DNA of 64,000 nucleotides from an uncultured Lactobacillus sp. GTDB taxonomy: Bacteria; Bacillota; Bacilli; Lactobacillales; Lactobacillaceae. Made by a program: the position numbers and the translations under genes. Under the pieces are notes generated by a model, which did not search any database, was not told where the DNA came from, and saw only the letters and a list, made by a program, of their open reading frames with translations. The stretch is taken from assembly GCA_946479925.1 (NCBI GenBank), contig CAMLHK010000001.1, positions 62,001 through 126,000 on the forward strand, given 5' to 3'. Numbering within the stretch: the first letter of the stretch is position 1; each line of letters starts with the position of its first letter. Shown here one piece after another: positions 16,797 to 26,043 of this stretch.

Positions 16797-16839
16797 ACAA
16801 AAAAGAGACAACTCACTTCACAAAAGTGTGATGTCTCTT
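16797..16839 (-). terminator. Terminator of the fructose operon
   Basis: Minus-strand AAGAGACAtcaCACTT/AAGTGagtTGTCTCTT with six T. Confidence 0.85.
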
Positions 16840-16890
16840 CATTTTTACAGGGGCAATATCCCCATTACTGGACTTGGTTAATTTATCTAA

Positions 16891-18861
16891 TTATTTTTGA
16901 TCTTGCTTGTCAACTGGCTTCTTCCATAATCCTAAGATTACACCAGCAACAATTGAACCAATAATAGTGGCTACAAAGTAAAGCACAATATGGTTAGCAA
17001 GTGGTGATACCCATAGACCACCGTGAGGTGCAGGAACACCAATCCGCCATAGGCCTACTAGAGCACCACCGACAGCAGAACCAATAATACATGAAGGAAT
17101 AACATGACCTGCATCTGCAGCAGCAAATGGAATAGCTCCTTCGGTAATGAATGAGAAACCTAAAATCCAGTTAGTTAAACCTGCACGACGCTCATCCAAA
17201 GTGTACTTGTTCTTGAAGAAGGTAGTACCAATTGCAGTAGCAAATGGTGGAACCATCCCACCAACCATTACGGCAGCCATCATCACAGCGGCAACAGTTG
17301 AATGAGGGTCGTTAGCAAAGGCACCTGATGCAAATACGTAAGCAGCCTTGTTGAAAGGTCCACCCATATCAATTGACATCATCGCAGCCAAAATAGTTGT
17401 TAAGACTACTAAGTTGCCTGTCCCCATTTGGTTTAAGAAGTTAGTAATTGCAAAGTTAACTGCACTGAAGATTGGGTTAATAATGTAGTACATAATTAAG
17501 GCAATCAGCAGCAAACTCAAAATTGGGTAAATGAGCATCGGCTTCATTCCCTCAAGTGATTTTGGCAATTTAGCAAACAGCTTCTTTAAGCCAACTACTA
17601 AGTAACCAGCAATAAAACCGGAAGCAAGCCCGCCTAGGAAACCGGCTGGTGATTTAGCATTAGTTACAACATTAGCAACATAAGCACCGCCGTATGCTCC
17701 ACTATAAACGGTAGCCATGAAACCACCAACAAAACCTGGCATTAAGGCAGGCAGGTCACCAATTGATTCAGCAATATAACCTGATAGGATTGGCACCATG
17801 AAGGCAAAGGCCATGTTACCAGCATTGTTTAAGAAAATGAAAGCAGGTGATTTTGGTCCACCGGCAAAGTTTTCAACGATGAAGGAAATGGCCATTAAGA
17901 TACCACCACCGATAACGAATGGCAACATGTGCGAAACACCGTTCATTAGGTTTTGGTAAATTGAGCCCCAGAAGCCCTTCTTTGAATCATCACTTGTTTC
18001 AGAACTTGCTTGACCGTCTGAGTGGTAAACACTAGCTTTTGAATCTAAAATTGTTTCAACTAATTCATCTGGCTTGTTAATACCATCGACAACTGGACGA
18101 CTGATTAATGGCTTACCATCAAAACGTGGCATGTCCACTTTCTTGTCTGAAGCAATAATGACACCTTTAGCACGACTAATTTCGTCAGCTGTCAATTTAT
18201 CTTTAACACCTTCAGAACCATTAGTTTCAATGCGGACATCCGCACCGCGTGATTTACCTGCTTTAATAATAGCTTCTTGAGCCATGTAAGTATGAGCAAT
18301 ACCGTTAATACATGCAGTAACACCAACAATTAATGGCTTTTCTTCACCAGTTGAAGCAGCAGGACTAGCAGCTTGTTCTTTTTCAGCCTTCTTATCTGCA
18401 TCGCTCTTTTGTTCAGCTTCTTCGAATAAGTTAATAACTTCTTCTGGATTCTTTGCTTCCTTAAGCGCTGCAACTAAATCAGGATTGATTAGTAAACCTG
18501 AAAGTTTTGCCAAAGCCTCAAGGTGAGTATTGTCTGCCCCATCAGGAGCAGTGATCATAAAAAAGAGGTTAACTGGTTGACCATCAAGTGAGTTGTAGTC
18601 AATTCCCTGTGCACTCTTAGCAAAAAGCACACGTGCCTTATTGATAGACTTGTTGCGCGCATGCGGCATTGCAATTCCGTCACCAATACCGGTTGTTGAT
18701 TCATTCTCCCGTGCCCAAATCGATTTGATGAATTCATCTTCATCGTTGACGATGCCGGTTTCGACCTCTAAATCGGCCATTTCCTTAATAGCATCTTCTT
18801 TATTAGTCGCATTAAGCGACATAATCATCGATTCAGGAGCTAAAATATCTTTAATTTTCAT
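16891..18861 (-). CDS. fruA: Fructose PTS transporter, EIIABC in one chain
   Basis: 656 residues: EIIA (about 1-145; phosphorylated His in DGIAMPHARN), a Glu/Ala-rich linker, EIIB (about 175-270; phosphorylated Cys in GVTACINGIAHTYMAQ) and EIIC (about 300-650) with about eight to nine membrane segments. It imports fructose and phosphorylates it to fructose-1-phosphate, the substrate of the 1-phosphofructokinase encoded directly upstream (16-nt gap). Length and order are normal for Firmicutes FruA. It is the last gene of the fruR-fruK-fruA operon. Confidence 0.95.
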   Translation of the reverse strand: MKIKDILAPESMIMSLNATNKEDAIKEMADLEVETGIVNDEDEFIKSIWARENESTTGIGDGIAMPHARNKSINKARVLFAKSAQGIDYNSLDGQPVNLFFMITAPDGADNTHLEALAKLSGLLINPDLVAALKEAKNPEEVINLFEEAEQKSDADKKAEKEQAASPAASTGEEKPLIVGVTACINGIAHTYMAQEAIIKAGKSRGADVRIETNGSEGVKDKLTADEISRAKGVIIASDKKVDMPRFDGKPLISRPVVDGINKPDELVETILDSKASVYHSDGQASSETSDDSKKGFWGSIYQNLMNGVSHMLPFVIGGGILMAISFIVENFAGGPKSPAFIFLNNAGNMAFAFMVPILSGYIAESIGDLPALMPGFVGGFMATVYSGAYGGAYVANVVTNAKSPAGFLGGLASGFIAGYLVVGLKKLFAKLPKSLEGMKPMLIYPILSLLLIALIMYYIINPIFSAVNFAITNFLNQMGTGNLVVLTTILAAMMSIDMGGPFNKAAYVFASGAFANDPHSTVAAVMMAAVMVGGMVPPFATAIGTTFFKNKYTLDERRAGLTNWILGFSFITEGAIPFAAADAGHVIPSCIIGSAVGGALVGLWRIGVPAPHGGLWVSPLANHIVLYFVATIIGSIVAGVILGLWKKPVDKQDQK

Positions 18862-18877
18862 TAGTTCTTCTCCTTAA

Positions 18878-19792
18878 TTACGATAGTTGCTCTACATTAA
18901 TCTGTGGTAAAACAGCTTCAATCTGACTCATCACAGCAATATCCTTGGTAAAGGCGGTAGCTGCACCACATGCCATTCCGATGCGGAAGCTTTCAGCTGG
19001 ATCATTGGTCTTAACATAAGTTCCAACAAAACCAGCAATCATTGAGTCACCAGCACCGACTGAATTAACAGCAGTACCCACAGCTCCTTTAGCGTGATAA
19101 AAATGATCTTTGGTAATCAAATAACCGCCTTTGCCAGCCATTGAAACCATCACGTTTTGTGCTCCCATATCAAGTAACTTACGTGCACATTCAAGCATAT
19201 CTTGATCTGAATCAAAGGTAGTGTTGAACAGCTCAGCAAGTTCGTGATGGTTAGGCTTAATTACTAATGGCTTGTAGCTCAGTGTATCAAGTAGTGCCTG
19301 ACCGGTTGTATCAATGACAAACTCGGCGCCAGCTTCCTTAATTTCTGGCAGTAATTCTTTGTAAAAGTCTACTGGCAAACTTGGTGCAAGTGATCCACTT
19401 AAGACCACAATGTCACCCTTTTGTAAATCACTCATTCGTGACTTGAAAGCAGTAATTTCTTGATCTGTAATATTTGGTCCCGCAGCATTAATCTCGGTTT
19501 CGTCTTGTGCGTGAACCTTCACATTGACGCGTGTATCATCTGAAATAGTCACAAAGTCATTAACAATGCGGCGTTGATTTAATTGACGCACCAATTCTTT
19601 ACCAGTAAAACCACCGACAAAGCCCCAAGCAGTATTGTCAATTTCAAGCTGATTTAGAATTTGAGAAACGTTGATTCCCTTACCCCCAGCAAGAAATGAG
19701 CAATTATTGCTACGGTTAACATTACCGCTATCCACTTTGTCTAATTGAATAACATAATCCAAAGCAGGATTAACGGTTACCGTATATATCAT
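18878..19792 (-). CDS. fruK: 1-phosphofructokinase
   Basis: 304-residue PfkB-family sugar kinase. The N-terminal motif GGKGINVSQIL and the C-terminal GAGDSMIAGFVG (catalytic Asp in GAGD) are the two PfkB signatures. It phosphorylates fructose-1-phosphate to fructose-1,6-bisphosphate. Its ATG overlaps the fruR stop codon (TAATG), so translation is coupled. A tagatose-6-phosphate kinase is the nearest alternative, but the fruA/fruR context decides. Confidence 0.94.
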   Translation of the reverse strand: MIYTVTVNPALDYVIQLDKVDSGNVNRSNNCSFLAGGKGINVSQILNQLEIDNTAWGFVGGFTGKELVRQLNQRRIVNDFVTISDDTRVNVKVHAQDETEINAAGPNITDQEITAFKSRMSDLQKGDIVVLSGSLAPSLPVDFYKELLPEIKEAGAEFVIDTTGQALLDTLSYKPLVIKPNHHELAELFNTTFDSDQDMLECARKLLDMGAQNVMVSMAGKGGYLITKDHFYHAKGAVGTAVNSVGAGDSMIAGFVGTYVKTNDPAESFRIGMACGAATAFTKDIAVMSQIEAVLPQINVEQLS

Positions 19793-20547
19793 TATTTGGC
19801 CTCCTTCAAATTAACCTTTGCAGGTAAAATCTTTTTGTTTTGCATCCCAAGTTTATTTGTGATCACGGTGAGATTTTTGACATTACCAAAAACAGCAAAG
19901 TTACGTTCACCAATTTTAGTTTCATCCGTCAAAACGTAAGTATGATCTGCACAGGCAATTTCTTGCTTCTTAATGGCTGCTTCCTCTGGATCTGGCGTTG
20001 TCAGATTACCATTGTGATCAATTCCATTAGTACCAATAAAACTAGCGGCAAAGTTCATGCTTTGCAATTGCTCAATCGCAAATTGACCAATCACGGCATG
20101 AGTATCTTCCTTAATCTTGCCACCTAAAAGCATAGTGTTGATGCCATGCCCAACAGCACTTAGCGCTGTTTCAATTCCATTAGTGACAACGGTTATTCCT
20201 GCTACATTAGCAAGAAACGGAACCATTTCATAAGCTGTTGTACCTGCATCGATAAAAAGATAATCATTTTCATGCACGTAATGCTTAACTGCGTAGCGTG
20301 CAATTCGAACCTTATCATCGTGATTCATTGTAAAGCGAATATGCTGCGAAACATCATGAGCAAGTTTCTTAACCGACTGTGCACCACCATGAACTCTTCG
20401 AACTAAACCTTTTTCTTCCATTCGAATTAGGTCTCGCCGAATCGTCGACTCTGACGTTGCCGTCAGTTTGGACAAGTCGCAAACACGACATAGTTCATGT
20501 TGATTAACATAGTTTTCAATCAGCTTTTGACGTTCCTGTGTTAGCAT
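19792..20547 (-). CDS. fruR: DeoR-family repressor of the fructose operon
   Basis: 251 residues: N-terminal winged helix (about 1-57, with the DeoR recognition segment SESTIRRDLIRMEEKGLVRRVHGG split over helices 2-3) and a sugar-phosphate-binding DeoRC domain (about 75-235, with DAGTTAYEMVPFL). Such regulators release DNA when fructose-1-phosphate binds. It heads the operon, and three phased repeats upstream (20588-20640) fit an autoregulated DeoR operator. Confidence 0.92.
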   Translation of the reverse strand: MLTQERQKLIENYVNQHELCRVCDLSKLTATSESTIRRDLIRMEEKGLVRRVHGGAQSVKKLAHDVSQHIRFTMNHDDKVRIARYAVKHYVHENDYLFIDAGTTAYEMVPFLANVAGITVVTNGIETALSAVGHGINTMLLGGKIKEDTHAVIGQFAIEQLQSMNFAASFIGTNGIDHNGNLTTPDPEEAAIKKQEIACADHTYVLTDETKIGERNFAVFGNVKNLTVITNKLGMQNKKILPAKVNLKEAK

Positions 20548-20568
20548 CTTCCCTCACCTCCGAAGAGT

Positions 20569-20597
20569 ATTTTATGCGCGTTTCCATTCAAAATCAA
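20569..20597 (-). promoter_or_regulatory. fruRKA promoter
   Basis: Minus-strand TTGATT and TAAAAT with a 17-nt spacer. The -35 lies inside the first FruR-type repeat. The spacer holds TGGAAACGCGCA, which resembles half of a catabolite-response (cre) site. Confidence 0.65.
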
Positions 20598-20640
20598 TCA
20601 TTTTTACTCAAAATCACTCACTTTTATGCAAAAACAAGCA
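20588..20640 (-). promoter_or_regulatory. Three direct repeats, probable FruR operator
   Basis: The 13-mers TGATTGATTTTGA, TGAGTGATTTTGA and TGCTTGTTTTTGC (minus strand) recur with exactly 20-nt spacing at 20588, 20608 and 20628, two helix turns apart. Tandem repeats overlapping the -35 box are typical of DeoR-family operators. Confidence 0.65.
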
Positions 20641-20675
20641 GCATATTCTTAACTCCTAACCTTAAAGACAACAAA

Positions 20676-20705
20676 AAAGCTGTACGCTATTAGCATCACA
20701 GCTTT
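20676..20705 (-). terminator. Terminator of the MarR-MFS operon
   Basis: AAAGCTGT/ACAGCTTT stem with a T-run on the minus strand. Confidence 0.75.
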
Positions 20706-20712
20706 CTTTTCA

Positions 20713-22119
20713 CTATTTACGTAATTCTTTTTGCGCAGACGGCAAAATAAATGAGCAAACAAACCCAATAATTGTAAAAATTAACATCATGATAAAGCCT
20801 AAGCGATAGCCATTATCCAACCTTATTGCTTCGCTTACACCGCTGCCAGTTGCTCCTAATGTTATAACTAGCATCGCCAAGGCAGTCCCAAGTGAACCAC
20901 CTATTTGTCTAATGGTTGATGAAACAGCATTCGCATGAGCTGTCATATTTGTATCCACTTGATTAATTCCAGCAGTGAAAGTAGTCATCATGGTAAAAGA
21001 AATACCAATCATTCTTAGCGCATAGCATAAACTAATTAAAACTAGACTTGTTTTAGTGTTGAAAATCAGCATTGGTAGAGTACCTAACAACAACATCCCA
21101 AAGCCAAACAAAGACAGTTTTTTAATGCCAAATTTATCATATAAAGTACCTGAAATCGGATTGCAGATAATCATTATTAAGGCTCCAGGCATCATCACTA
21201 AGCCAGAAGTTAATGCAGTTTCCGCACGCGTTGTTTGTAAATACAATGGCAAAACTAACTCTATTCCTACCATTGAAATGTTACTAATTGTGCTAAGCAA
21301 TGTACACAGATCAAAGCCTGAATTTTTCAAAACTCTGATATCTAATAAAGGTTTAGACATCTTCAACTGGCGACGACAAAATAGCCAAATAATTACAATA
21401 CCAATAATAAAAATCAAAGTTAAAGTTACGGTGATTTTACCAGTATTACCTATTTCTGACAGTGCATACAAGATCAACCCAAATCCTACAATTGATTCCA
21501 GAAAAGAAACCACATCGACTGAGCTTAAATGAGCAACAGTGATATTTTGAATTGTAAAAACGGCAAGTACACATACTAAAGCACTGGCAAAGCTTAAAAT
21601 TATAAATAGCATTTGCCATTCTGCGTATTTCAAAATCAAGCCTGAAATGGTTGGTCCAACGGCCGGTCCAAAACCAATTACCAATCCAGTGATTCCCATT
21701 GCCATTCCACGCTTTTCTGGTGGAAATAGAATTAAAATGACATTTTGAATAAATGGCATCAGCCCTCCCGCGGCAGTAGCTTCAATAATGCGCCCTAATA
21801 GCAAAGCTTCAAAATTTGGCGCAAACAGACAAACTAACGAGCCAGCAAAAAAGATTGCCATCATAGTTAAAAAATTGTTTTTGAGACTAAATGACTCAAA
21901 AATCCAAGCTGAAATTGGAATCATTAACCCAACTACCAATAAATATGCCGTGGTTAACCATTGAGCTGTTGCCTGTCCCACGTTAAACGACTTCATGATT
22001 GACGGTAATGCATTATTTAAAAAAGTTTCAGCCAATAATGAAACAAAGGCACCGAACAGCAGTACAGCCATCATCAGCACTCTTTTTTTACCAGAAATTT
22101 CTTTCACTTCTTTTTCCAT
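20713..22119 (-). CDS. MFS multidrug efflux protein, DHA2 (14-helix) type
   Basis: 468 residues with about 14 hydrophobic segments, as in EmrB/QacA-type drug:proton antiporters. Motifs include FLNNALPSIMKSFNVGQATAQWLTTAYLL split around helices 1-2, and the antiporter motif GPAVGPTISGLIL in helix 5. It is the second gene after a MarR regulator, with a small palindrome in the 58-nt gap. Probable role: export of toxic or xenobiotic compounds when MarR is released. Substrates cannot be predicted. Confidence 0.9.
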   Translation of the reverse strand: MEKEVKEISGKKRVLMMAVLLFGAFVSLLAETFLNNALPSIMKSFNVGQATAQWLTTAYLLVVGLMIPISAWIFESFSLKNNFLTMMAIFFAGSLVCLFAPNFEALLLGRIIEATAAGGLMPFIQNVILILFPPEKRGMAMGITGLVIGFGPAVGPTISGLILKYAEWQMLFIILSFASALVCVLAVFTIQNITVAHLSSVDVVSFLESIVGFGLILYALSEIGNTGKITVTLTLIFIIGIVIIWLFCRRQLKMSKPLLDIRVLKNSGFDLCTLLSTISNISMVGIELVLPLYLQTTRAETALTSGLVMMPGALIMIICNPISGTLYDKFGIKKLSLFGFGMLLLGTLPMLIFNTKTSLVLISLCYALRMIGISFTMMTTFTAGINQVDTNMTAHANAVSSTIRQIGGSLGTALAMLVITLGATGSGVSEAIRLDNGYRLGFIMMLIFTIIGFVCSFILPSAQKELRK

Positions 22120-22139
22120 TTTTTCTCCCTTTTAAAAAT

Positions 22140-22155
22140 ATGTAGCAAGCTACAT
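22140..22155. promoter_or_regulatory. Second MarR-type palindrome, before the exporter gene
   Basis: ATGTAGC-AA-GCTACAT, similar in sequence to the core of the palindrome at the marR promoter, in the gap between marR and the exporter. Confidence 0.5.
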
Positions 22156-22177
22156 TTAATAGAAATAAAGCATGACT

Positions 22178-22642
22178 TTATTTAAAACCTTCAATTATTT
22201 GATCGAGAAAAGCTTCAAATTGCTCGACTTCAACAACTGATGAACCTTGTGTGATTTGTGCATTAGTGTTATCAAGAATTGCATGAATTTTGGTGATGTT
22301 CTTATCAACAAGAGCAAAGCCCTTGTCAGATAATTGCAAAACTATTTGACGTTGATCAGTTTCAAGGTGGGTTGTATAAATTAGACCGTTTTCTTCCAAG
22401 CGTCGCACAATTCCTCTGATTGTTGGATGACTTAGCACAAACATATCCGCTATTTCTTTTTGCGTCACTGTTCTATCTTTGGCCTCATACAGAAAAACCA
22501 TTAGCGATATCTGTGCACCAGTTAAAGAATATTCCTTGAACATTTCTCCAAACTGATTATTTAGTTGTTTTTCAATTAGCGTATTCGCAGCTTTGATTTT
22601 AGGACCAATTCGGTTTAAATATACGTTCATAATTTTCCTCAA
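22178..22642 (-). CDS. MarR-family transcriptional regulator
   Basis: 154 residues with a winged-helix core (about 35-110). The recognition helix region is LSHPTIRGIVRRLEENGLIY and the wing ETDQRQIVLQLSDKG. It precedes the drug exporter on the same strand. A 22-bp perfect palindrome covers its own -10 box, so it most likely represses itself and the exporter. Confidence 0.9.
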   Translation of the reverse strand: MRKIMNVYLNRIGPKIKAANTLIEKQLNNQFGEMFKEYSLTGAQISLMVFLYEAKDRTVTQKEIADMFVLSHPTIRGIVRRLEENGLIYTTHLETDQRQIVLQLSDKGFALVDKNITKIHAILDNTNAQITQGSSVVEVEQFEAFLDQIIEGFK

Positions 22643-22646
22643 TTCA

Positions 22647-22668
22647 TTTGTGTAGTATACTACACAAA
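22647..22668. promoter_or_regulatory. MarR operator: 22-bp perfect palindrome
   Basis: The centre is TGTAGTA/TACTACA, extended to 11-bp perfect arms. It contains the minus-strand -10 (TATACT at 22654-22659), whose -35 TTGCAA is at 22676-22681 (16-nt spacer). Confidence 0.75.
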
Positions 22669-22801
22669 ATTATTTTTGCAAGAAGGTTTGAAATTTAGCT
22701 GTAAAATTATCGGCGTTGAACGCCTCACTTTGTTTAAAACAGTAATTCAGTTGAATTATCAGCTAAAAATTTTTTCAAACATTCTAGATTAGTCAGAAGC
22801 A

Positions 22802-22837
22802 AAAAGACCAGCTCTAAAATATAAGAACTGGTCTTTT
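22802..22837 (-). terminator. Terminator of the flavoprotein gene
   Basis: AAAAGACCAG/CTGGTCTTTT perfect 10-bp stem. Confidence 0.8.
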
Positions 22838-22855
22838 AATACGTATTAATTAAGT

Positions 22856-24664
22856 TTATTTATCGATTTTACTTAATGCGTCATTAACCGCATCTTTTAG
22901 TCCGCGGCTTGTGCTTGAAGCACCAGAAACTGCATCAACATCAACTTTATTTTGCTTAACCATTTCTTCAGGCAATGTCTTAACGGCTTTTAAACCATAG
23001 TCTTCAGATTCTGCCTGCTTCAGAACTTCAATCTTCTTCAAATTCTTGTCTTTGTCTGCAGTAACACGAACGACGATTTCGCCGCCCATACCGCCATTTG
23101 TTCTACCAATGTATTGATCTTTGCCAGTTTCAAAAGTTTCATGGTTAAGGTCAGAGGTTAAGTGAACATCATGACTAGAAGCACCAGTTGCTGCATCAAC
23201 AGTAACATCGTCTTTAGCCTTAGCAGCATTTTCACCGGCAATCTTACCCCAAATCAAGCATTCAGCAATGTTGTTACCACCTTGATATTGATTTGCACAA
23301 ATACCACCAAATTCACCAGCTGAATATAGGTGAGGAATTGGTTGACCCTTAGTATCCAATATTTCAGCTTGAGCATTTCTTCTTGCACCACCCTGGGTAT
23401 TAAGCATTGTCTGCTCCATTTGAATAGCATAAATTGGGCCATCAGCAAACACACGCATGGTCTTTGGATCACGACGGAACTCAGGATCATCACCAGTTTG
23501 AGCAGCCTTGTTGAAGCGTTCCAATGAATCTTTCAAAATAGCAGGATCTACCTTAATCTCATCTGCTAGTTCTTCTACAGAGTCGGCCTTAACTACATTT
23601 TCCTTGTATACTGGATAACTACCAATAATTGGGTCTGCATCCAATTCTGCCTTTTTAGCTTCATCAAAAATTAGGTATGGGTGTTCCTGATTGATTGGCA
23701 CTTTCCATTGGCCATGGTTCTTAATGTGACCATGACGGTTTTCTTCAGCTTCATCGAAGTATCTTGTACCATCATCACCAATAACAAATGAACTACCATG
23801 AGCAACAGCAATATTTTGTGCACCAAGCATCAAACGACCACGTTCACCCTTTGGCACTGCAAAAGCCATTCCGTGAAGTAAGCCAAGTGATTCAAAGTTG
23901 TGCATGTGCCAGAAATCTGCACCAACTTGTTCAGCCATCTTGATACCGTCACCCTTATTGTAAAGAGTACCTAAAGGTGCTAATCTCTTGGCGCCAAGAT
24001 AATCTTCAACCATAGTTTGGTTATTTTCAAAACCACCGGTTGTCATTACCACACCGTTTTTAGCTTGAACCTTAAGCAGTTTGCCTTCGCGTTCAATCAA
24101 AACTCCCTCAATCTTACGAGTCTCAGGGTCTTGAATCAGTTCCTTGGCAGGTGTGCTGTACATAACATCAATGTTATCCTTACGTTCAACTACTTTTGCT
24201 CTTAGGATTTTCCATAAGGCTGCGTCAAACCACGATTCGCGAACAGTTGTGAAATCATAGGATTCTGATCCTTCAAATTCAGGAAATTCTTCGTAGGCAT
24301 GATGTAAACGTTCAGGTGCGTATTGTTTTGCACTGCATGGTTTTACACCCAAATATTTTGTGACGTAGTTTGGTGTGTTAACCATCCCTTTAACGTAAGT
24401 ATCGATCATCTCTTCATCAAGTGACATTGGTGCAGTCAAGTTTTTGTAGTACTTCTTTAACTCATCAAAATCATTACCAGTTCCGATTAACTGGGCTGAA
24501 TAACGTGTGTTGCCTCCTTCATGACCTTCTGGTGCTGCATCAACAAGCAGTACTTTTGAGCCACTATCAGCTGCAAAACGAGCAGCAGTTGCACCAGCAC
24601 CACCAAAGCCTAGTACAACAACATCGTAATTAGCATCCCATTTAGTATCTTTTTGATAAATCAT
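22856..24664 (-). CDS. FAD-dependent fumarate/urocanate reductase-like flavoprotein with FMN-binding domain
   Basis: About 602 residues. N-terminal FAD-binding fold (VVLGFGGAGATAARFAADSG, about 18-37), a flavocytochrome c/fumarate-reductase-type catalytic region, and a C-terminal FMN_bind domain (about 510-600). DAVSGASSTS near the C-terminus fits the motif where ApbE attaches FMN to Ser/Thr; a second copy, DAATGASSHD, lies just before the domain. No signal peptide, so probably cytosolic, using fumarate or a related 2-enoate as electron acceptor. The start at 24664 is chosen because AAGGAT is well placed; an in-frame ATG at 24700 lacks such a site. Confidence 0.85.
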   Translation of the reverse strand: MIYQKDTKWDANYDVVVLGFGGAGATAARFAADSGSKVLLVDAAPEGHEGGNTRYSAQLIGTGNDFDELKKYYKNLTAPMSLDEEMIDTYVKGMVNTPNYVTKYLGVKPCSAKQYAPERLHHAYEEFPEFEGSESYDFTTVRESWFDAALWKILRAKVVERKDNIDVMYSTPAKELIQDPETRKIEGVLIEREGKLLKVQAKNGVVMTTGGFENNQTMVEDYLGAKRLAPLGTLYNKGDGIKMAEQVGADFWHMHNFESLGLLHGMAFAVPKGERGRLMLGAQNIAVAHGSSFVIGDDGTRYFDEAEENRHGHIKNHGQWKVPINQEHPYLIFDEAKKAELDADPIIGSYPVYKENVVKADSVEELADEIKVDPAILKDSLERFNKAAQTGDDPEFRRDPKTMRVFADGPIYAIQMEQTMLNTQGGARRNAQAEILDTKGQPIPHLYSAGEFGGICANQYQGGNNIAECLIWGKIAGENAAKAKDDVTVDAATGASSHDVHLTSDLNHETFETGKDQYIGRTNGGMGGEIVVRVTADKDKNLKKIEVLKQAESEDYGLKAVKTLPEEMVKQNKVDVDAVSGASSTSRGLKDAVNDALSKIDK

Positions 24665-24894
24665 GATTCTATCCTTCTTCTTTTTTGTAATCACTTTCAT
24701 TAATAAGTTAATTTTATCACTAATATTACTTTTGGAATGATTAATTTTTAAAAATTGTCCTACTTAATTAACGTTAATTTAGCAAAAGCCTACTTCTGTA
24801 GCTTGTGTTATCAATCACATAAGTGCTTTTTAATGAGCTTAAATCGGAAATTTTGTCATAAATTGTATTTATATTTTTCAATTTATAACTATGC
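24665..24894 (-). promoter_or_regulatory. Long structured leader of the flavoprotein gene
   Basis: A 230-nt non-coding stretch. A possible promoter, TTGCAT-17 nt-TATAAA, lies at 24868-24896 on the minus strand. Downstream are a stem AAAAGC/GCTTTT that encloses two hairpins (TGTG/CACA and CTAC/GTAG, about 24782-24829) and a 14-bp palindrome AATTAACGTTAATT (24766-24779). No known riboswitch was recognised. Confidence 0.35.
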
Positions 24895-24925
24895 AAAAAA
24901 GAAGGAAGTTATCTTCCTTCTTTTT
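24895..24925 (-). terminator. Terminator of the asparaginase gene
   Basis: AAAAAGAAGGAAG/CTTCCTTCTTTTT perfect stem with tiny loop. Confidence 0.85.
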
Positions 24926-24964
24926 ACCAAGATATTTTTATATTCATCTAAGCGAAACTCAATG

Positions 24965-25933
24965 TTAGTTATTGAGATATTTCTTTAATTCCTCACCTTT
25001 AAGTCCAGCGCTAAGACCAACTAGCAACTTGATTCTAGCTTTTGGTCCAGTTAATCCACGACAGAAAATGATACCCATTTTAGCAAGGTTAACGCCGCCG
25101 CCCTCGTAGTCGTAAACTGGTTCAGCAATTCCGTTGAAGCAGCGTGATACTAAGACTAGCGGGATATTGTGGTCAATTAAAGATTGCAGCTCAGGCAAAG
25201 TCTCTGGTGGCATGTTTCCGGCACCCAAAGCTTCAATCACAATGCCGTTAGTTTCCGGCTTGTTTAATGCGTGGAGTAGTTCTGTACCCATTCCAGCGTA
25301 GGCTTTAACCAGATAAACATTTGAGACAACGTGATCAATTGGTTCGTGTGCTTGTGGCTTAATTGTTTGAACATAATTAACATGCCCTTCAGAAACAATT
25401 CCAATTGGACCAAAAGTTGGTGTCCGGAAAGTTGCAACATTGGTGGTATGAGTTTTTGTCACATAGCGAGCCGAATGAATCTCATCGTTCATTACCACTA
25501 CTACACCCTTACCCACTGATTCAGGTGAACTGGCAACTGTGATTGCAGTTCTAAAGTTATATAAACCGTCGCTACCCACTTCATTAGACGAGCGCATTGC
25601 ACCAGTTACCACAACTGGCATTTTACTTGAAATAGTTAAATCTAAAAAGATTGCTGTTTCTTCAAGCGTATCGGTACCATGGGTAACAACTGCGCCAAAA
25701 AAGCCTTCTGCTTCAGCGCGACGAATTCGTAAAGAAAGTTCAAGCATTCTTTGGGGAGTCATATGCGGTGACGGTACATTAAAAATTTCTTCCGTTACTA
25801 ATTCAACTTCGCCTTTATTCTCTAGCTGAATGGCAGTAAGTGGATTTTGGTCATTCGGTTTAATATTACCATCTGCATCTTCAGACATTGAAATAGTCCC
25901 ACCAGTGTGCAAAATCAGAATTTTCTTTGTCAT
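24965..25933 (-). CDS. Type I L-asparaginase
   Basis: 322 residues. The two catalytic threonine motifs are present: LHTGGTISM at residues 8-16 and THGTDTLEETA near 83-93, with the conserved Lys expected in SNEVGSDGLYNF/AITVAS context. No signal peptide, so it is a cytosolic type I enzyme that hydrolyses asparagine to aspartate and ammonia. Length is normal. It stands alone between a flavoprotein gene and the MerR operon. Confidence 0.92.
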   Translation of the reverse strand: MTKKILILHTGGTISMSEDADGNIKPNDQNPLTAIQLENKGEVELVTEEIFNVPSPHMTPQRMLELSLRIRRAEAEGFFGAVVTHGTDTLEETAIFLDLTISSKMPVVVTGAMRSSNEVGSDGLYNFRTAITVASSPESVGKGVVVVMNDEIHSARYVTKTHTTNVATFRTPTFGPIGIVSEGHVNYVQTIKPQAHEPIDHVVSNVYLVKAYAGMGTELLHALNKPETNGIVIEALGAGNMPPETLPELQSLIDHNIPLVLVSRCFNGIAEPVYDYEGGGVNLAKMGIIFCRGLTGPKARIKLLVGLSAGLKGEELKKYLNN

Positions 25934-26043
25934 AATCGTCTCTCCTAGCTATAAGCGGTTAAGCCAATTCTAACATTTATATGGTCAGGATTGAAATGAT
26001 TAAAACGGAATTTTTACGCCTTAATTAGAGACACTTTTGATAA

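Noticed and set aside
21056..21532. 158-codon frame antisense to the MFS exporter
   Set aside because: It mirrors the membrane-protein gene on the minus strand, has no start signal and shows no domain.
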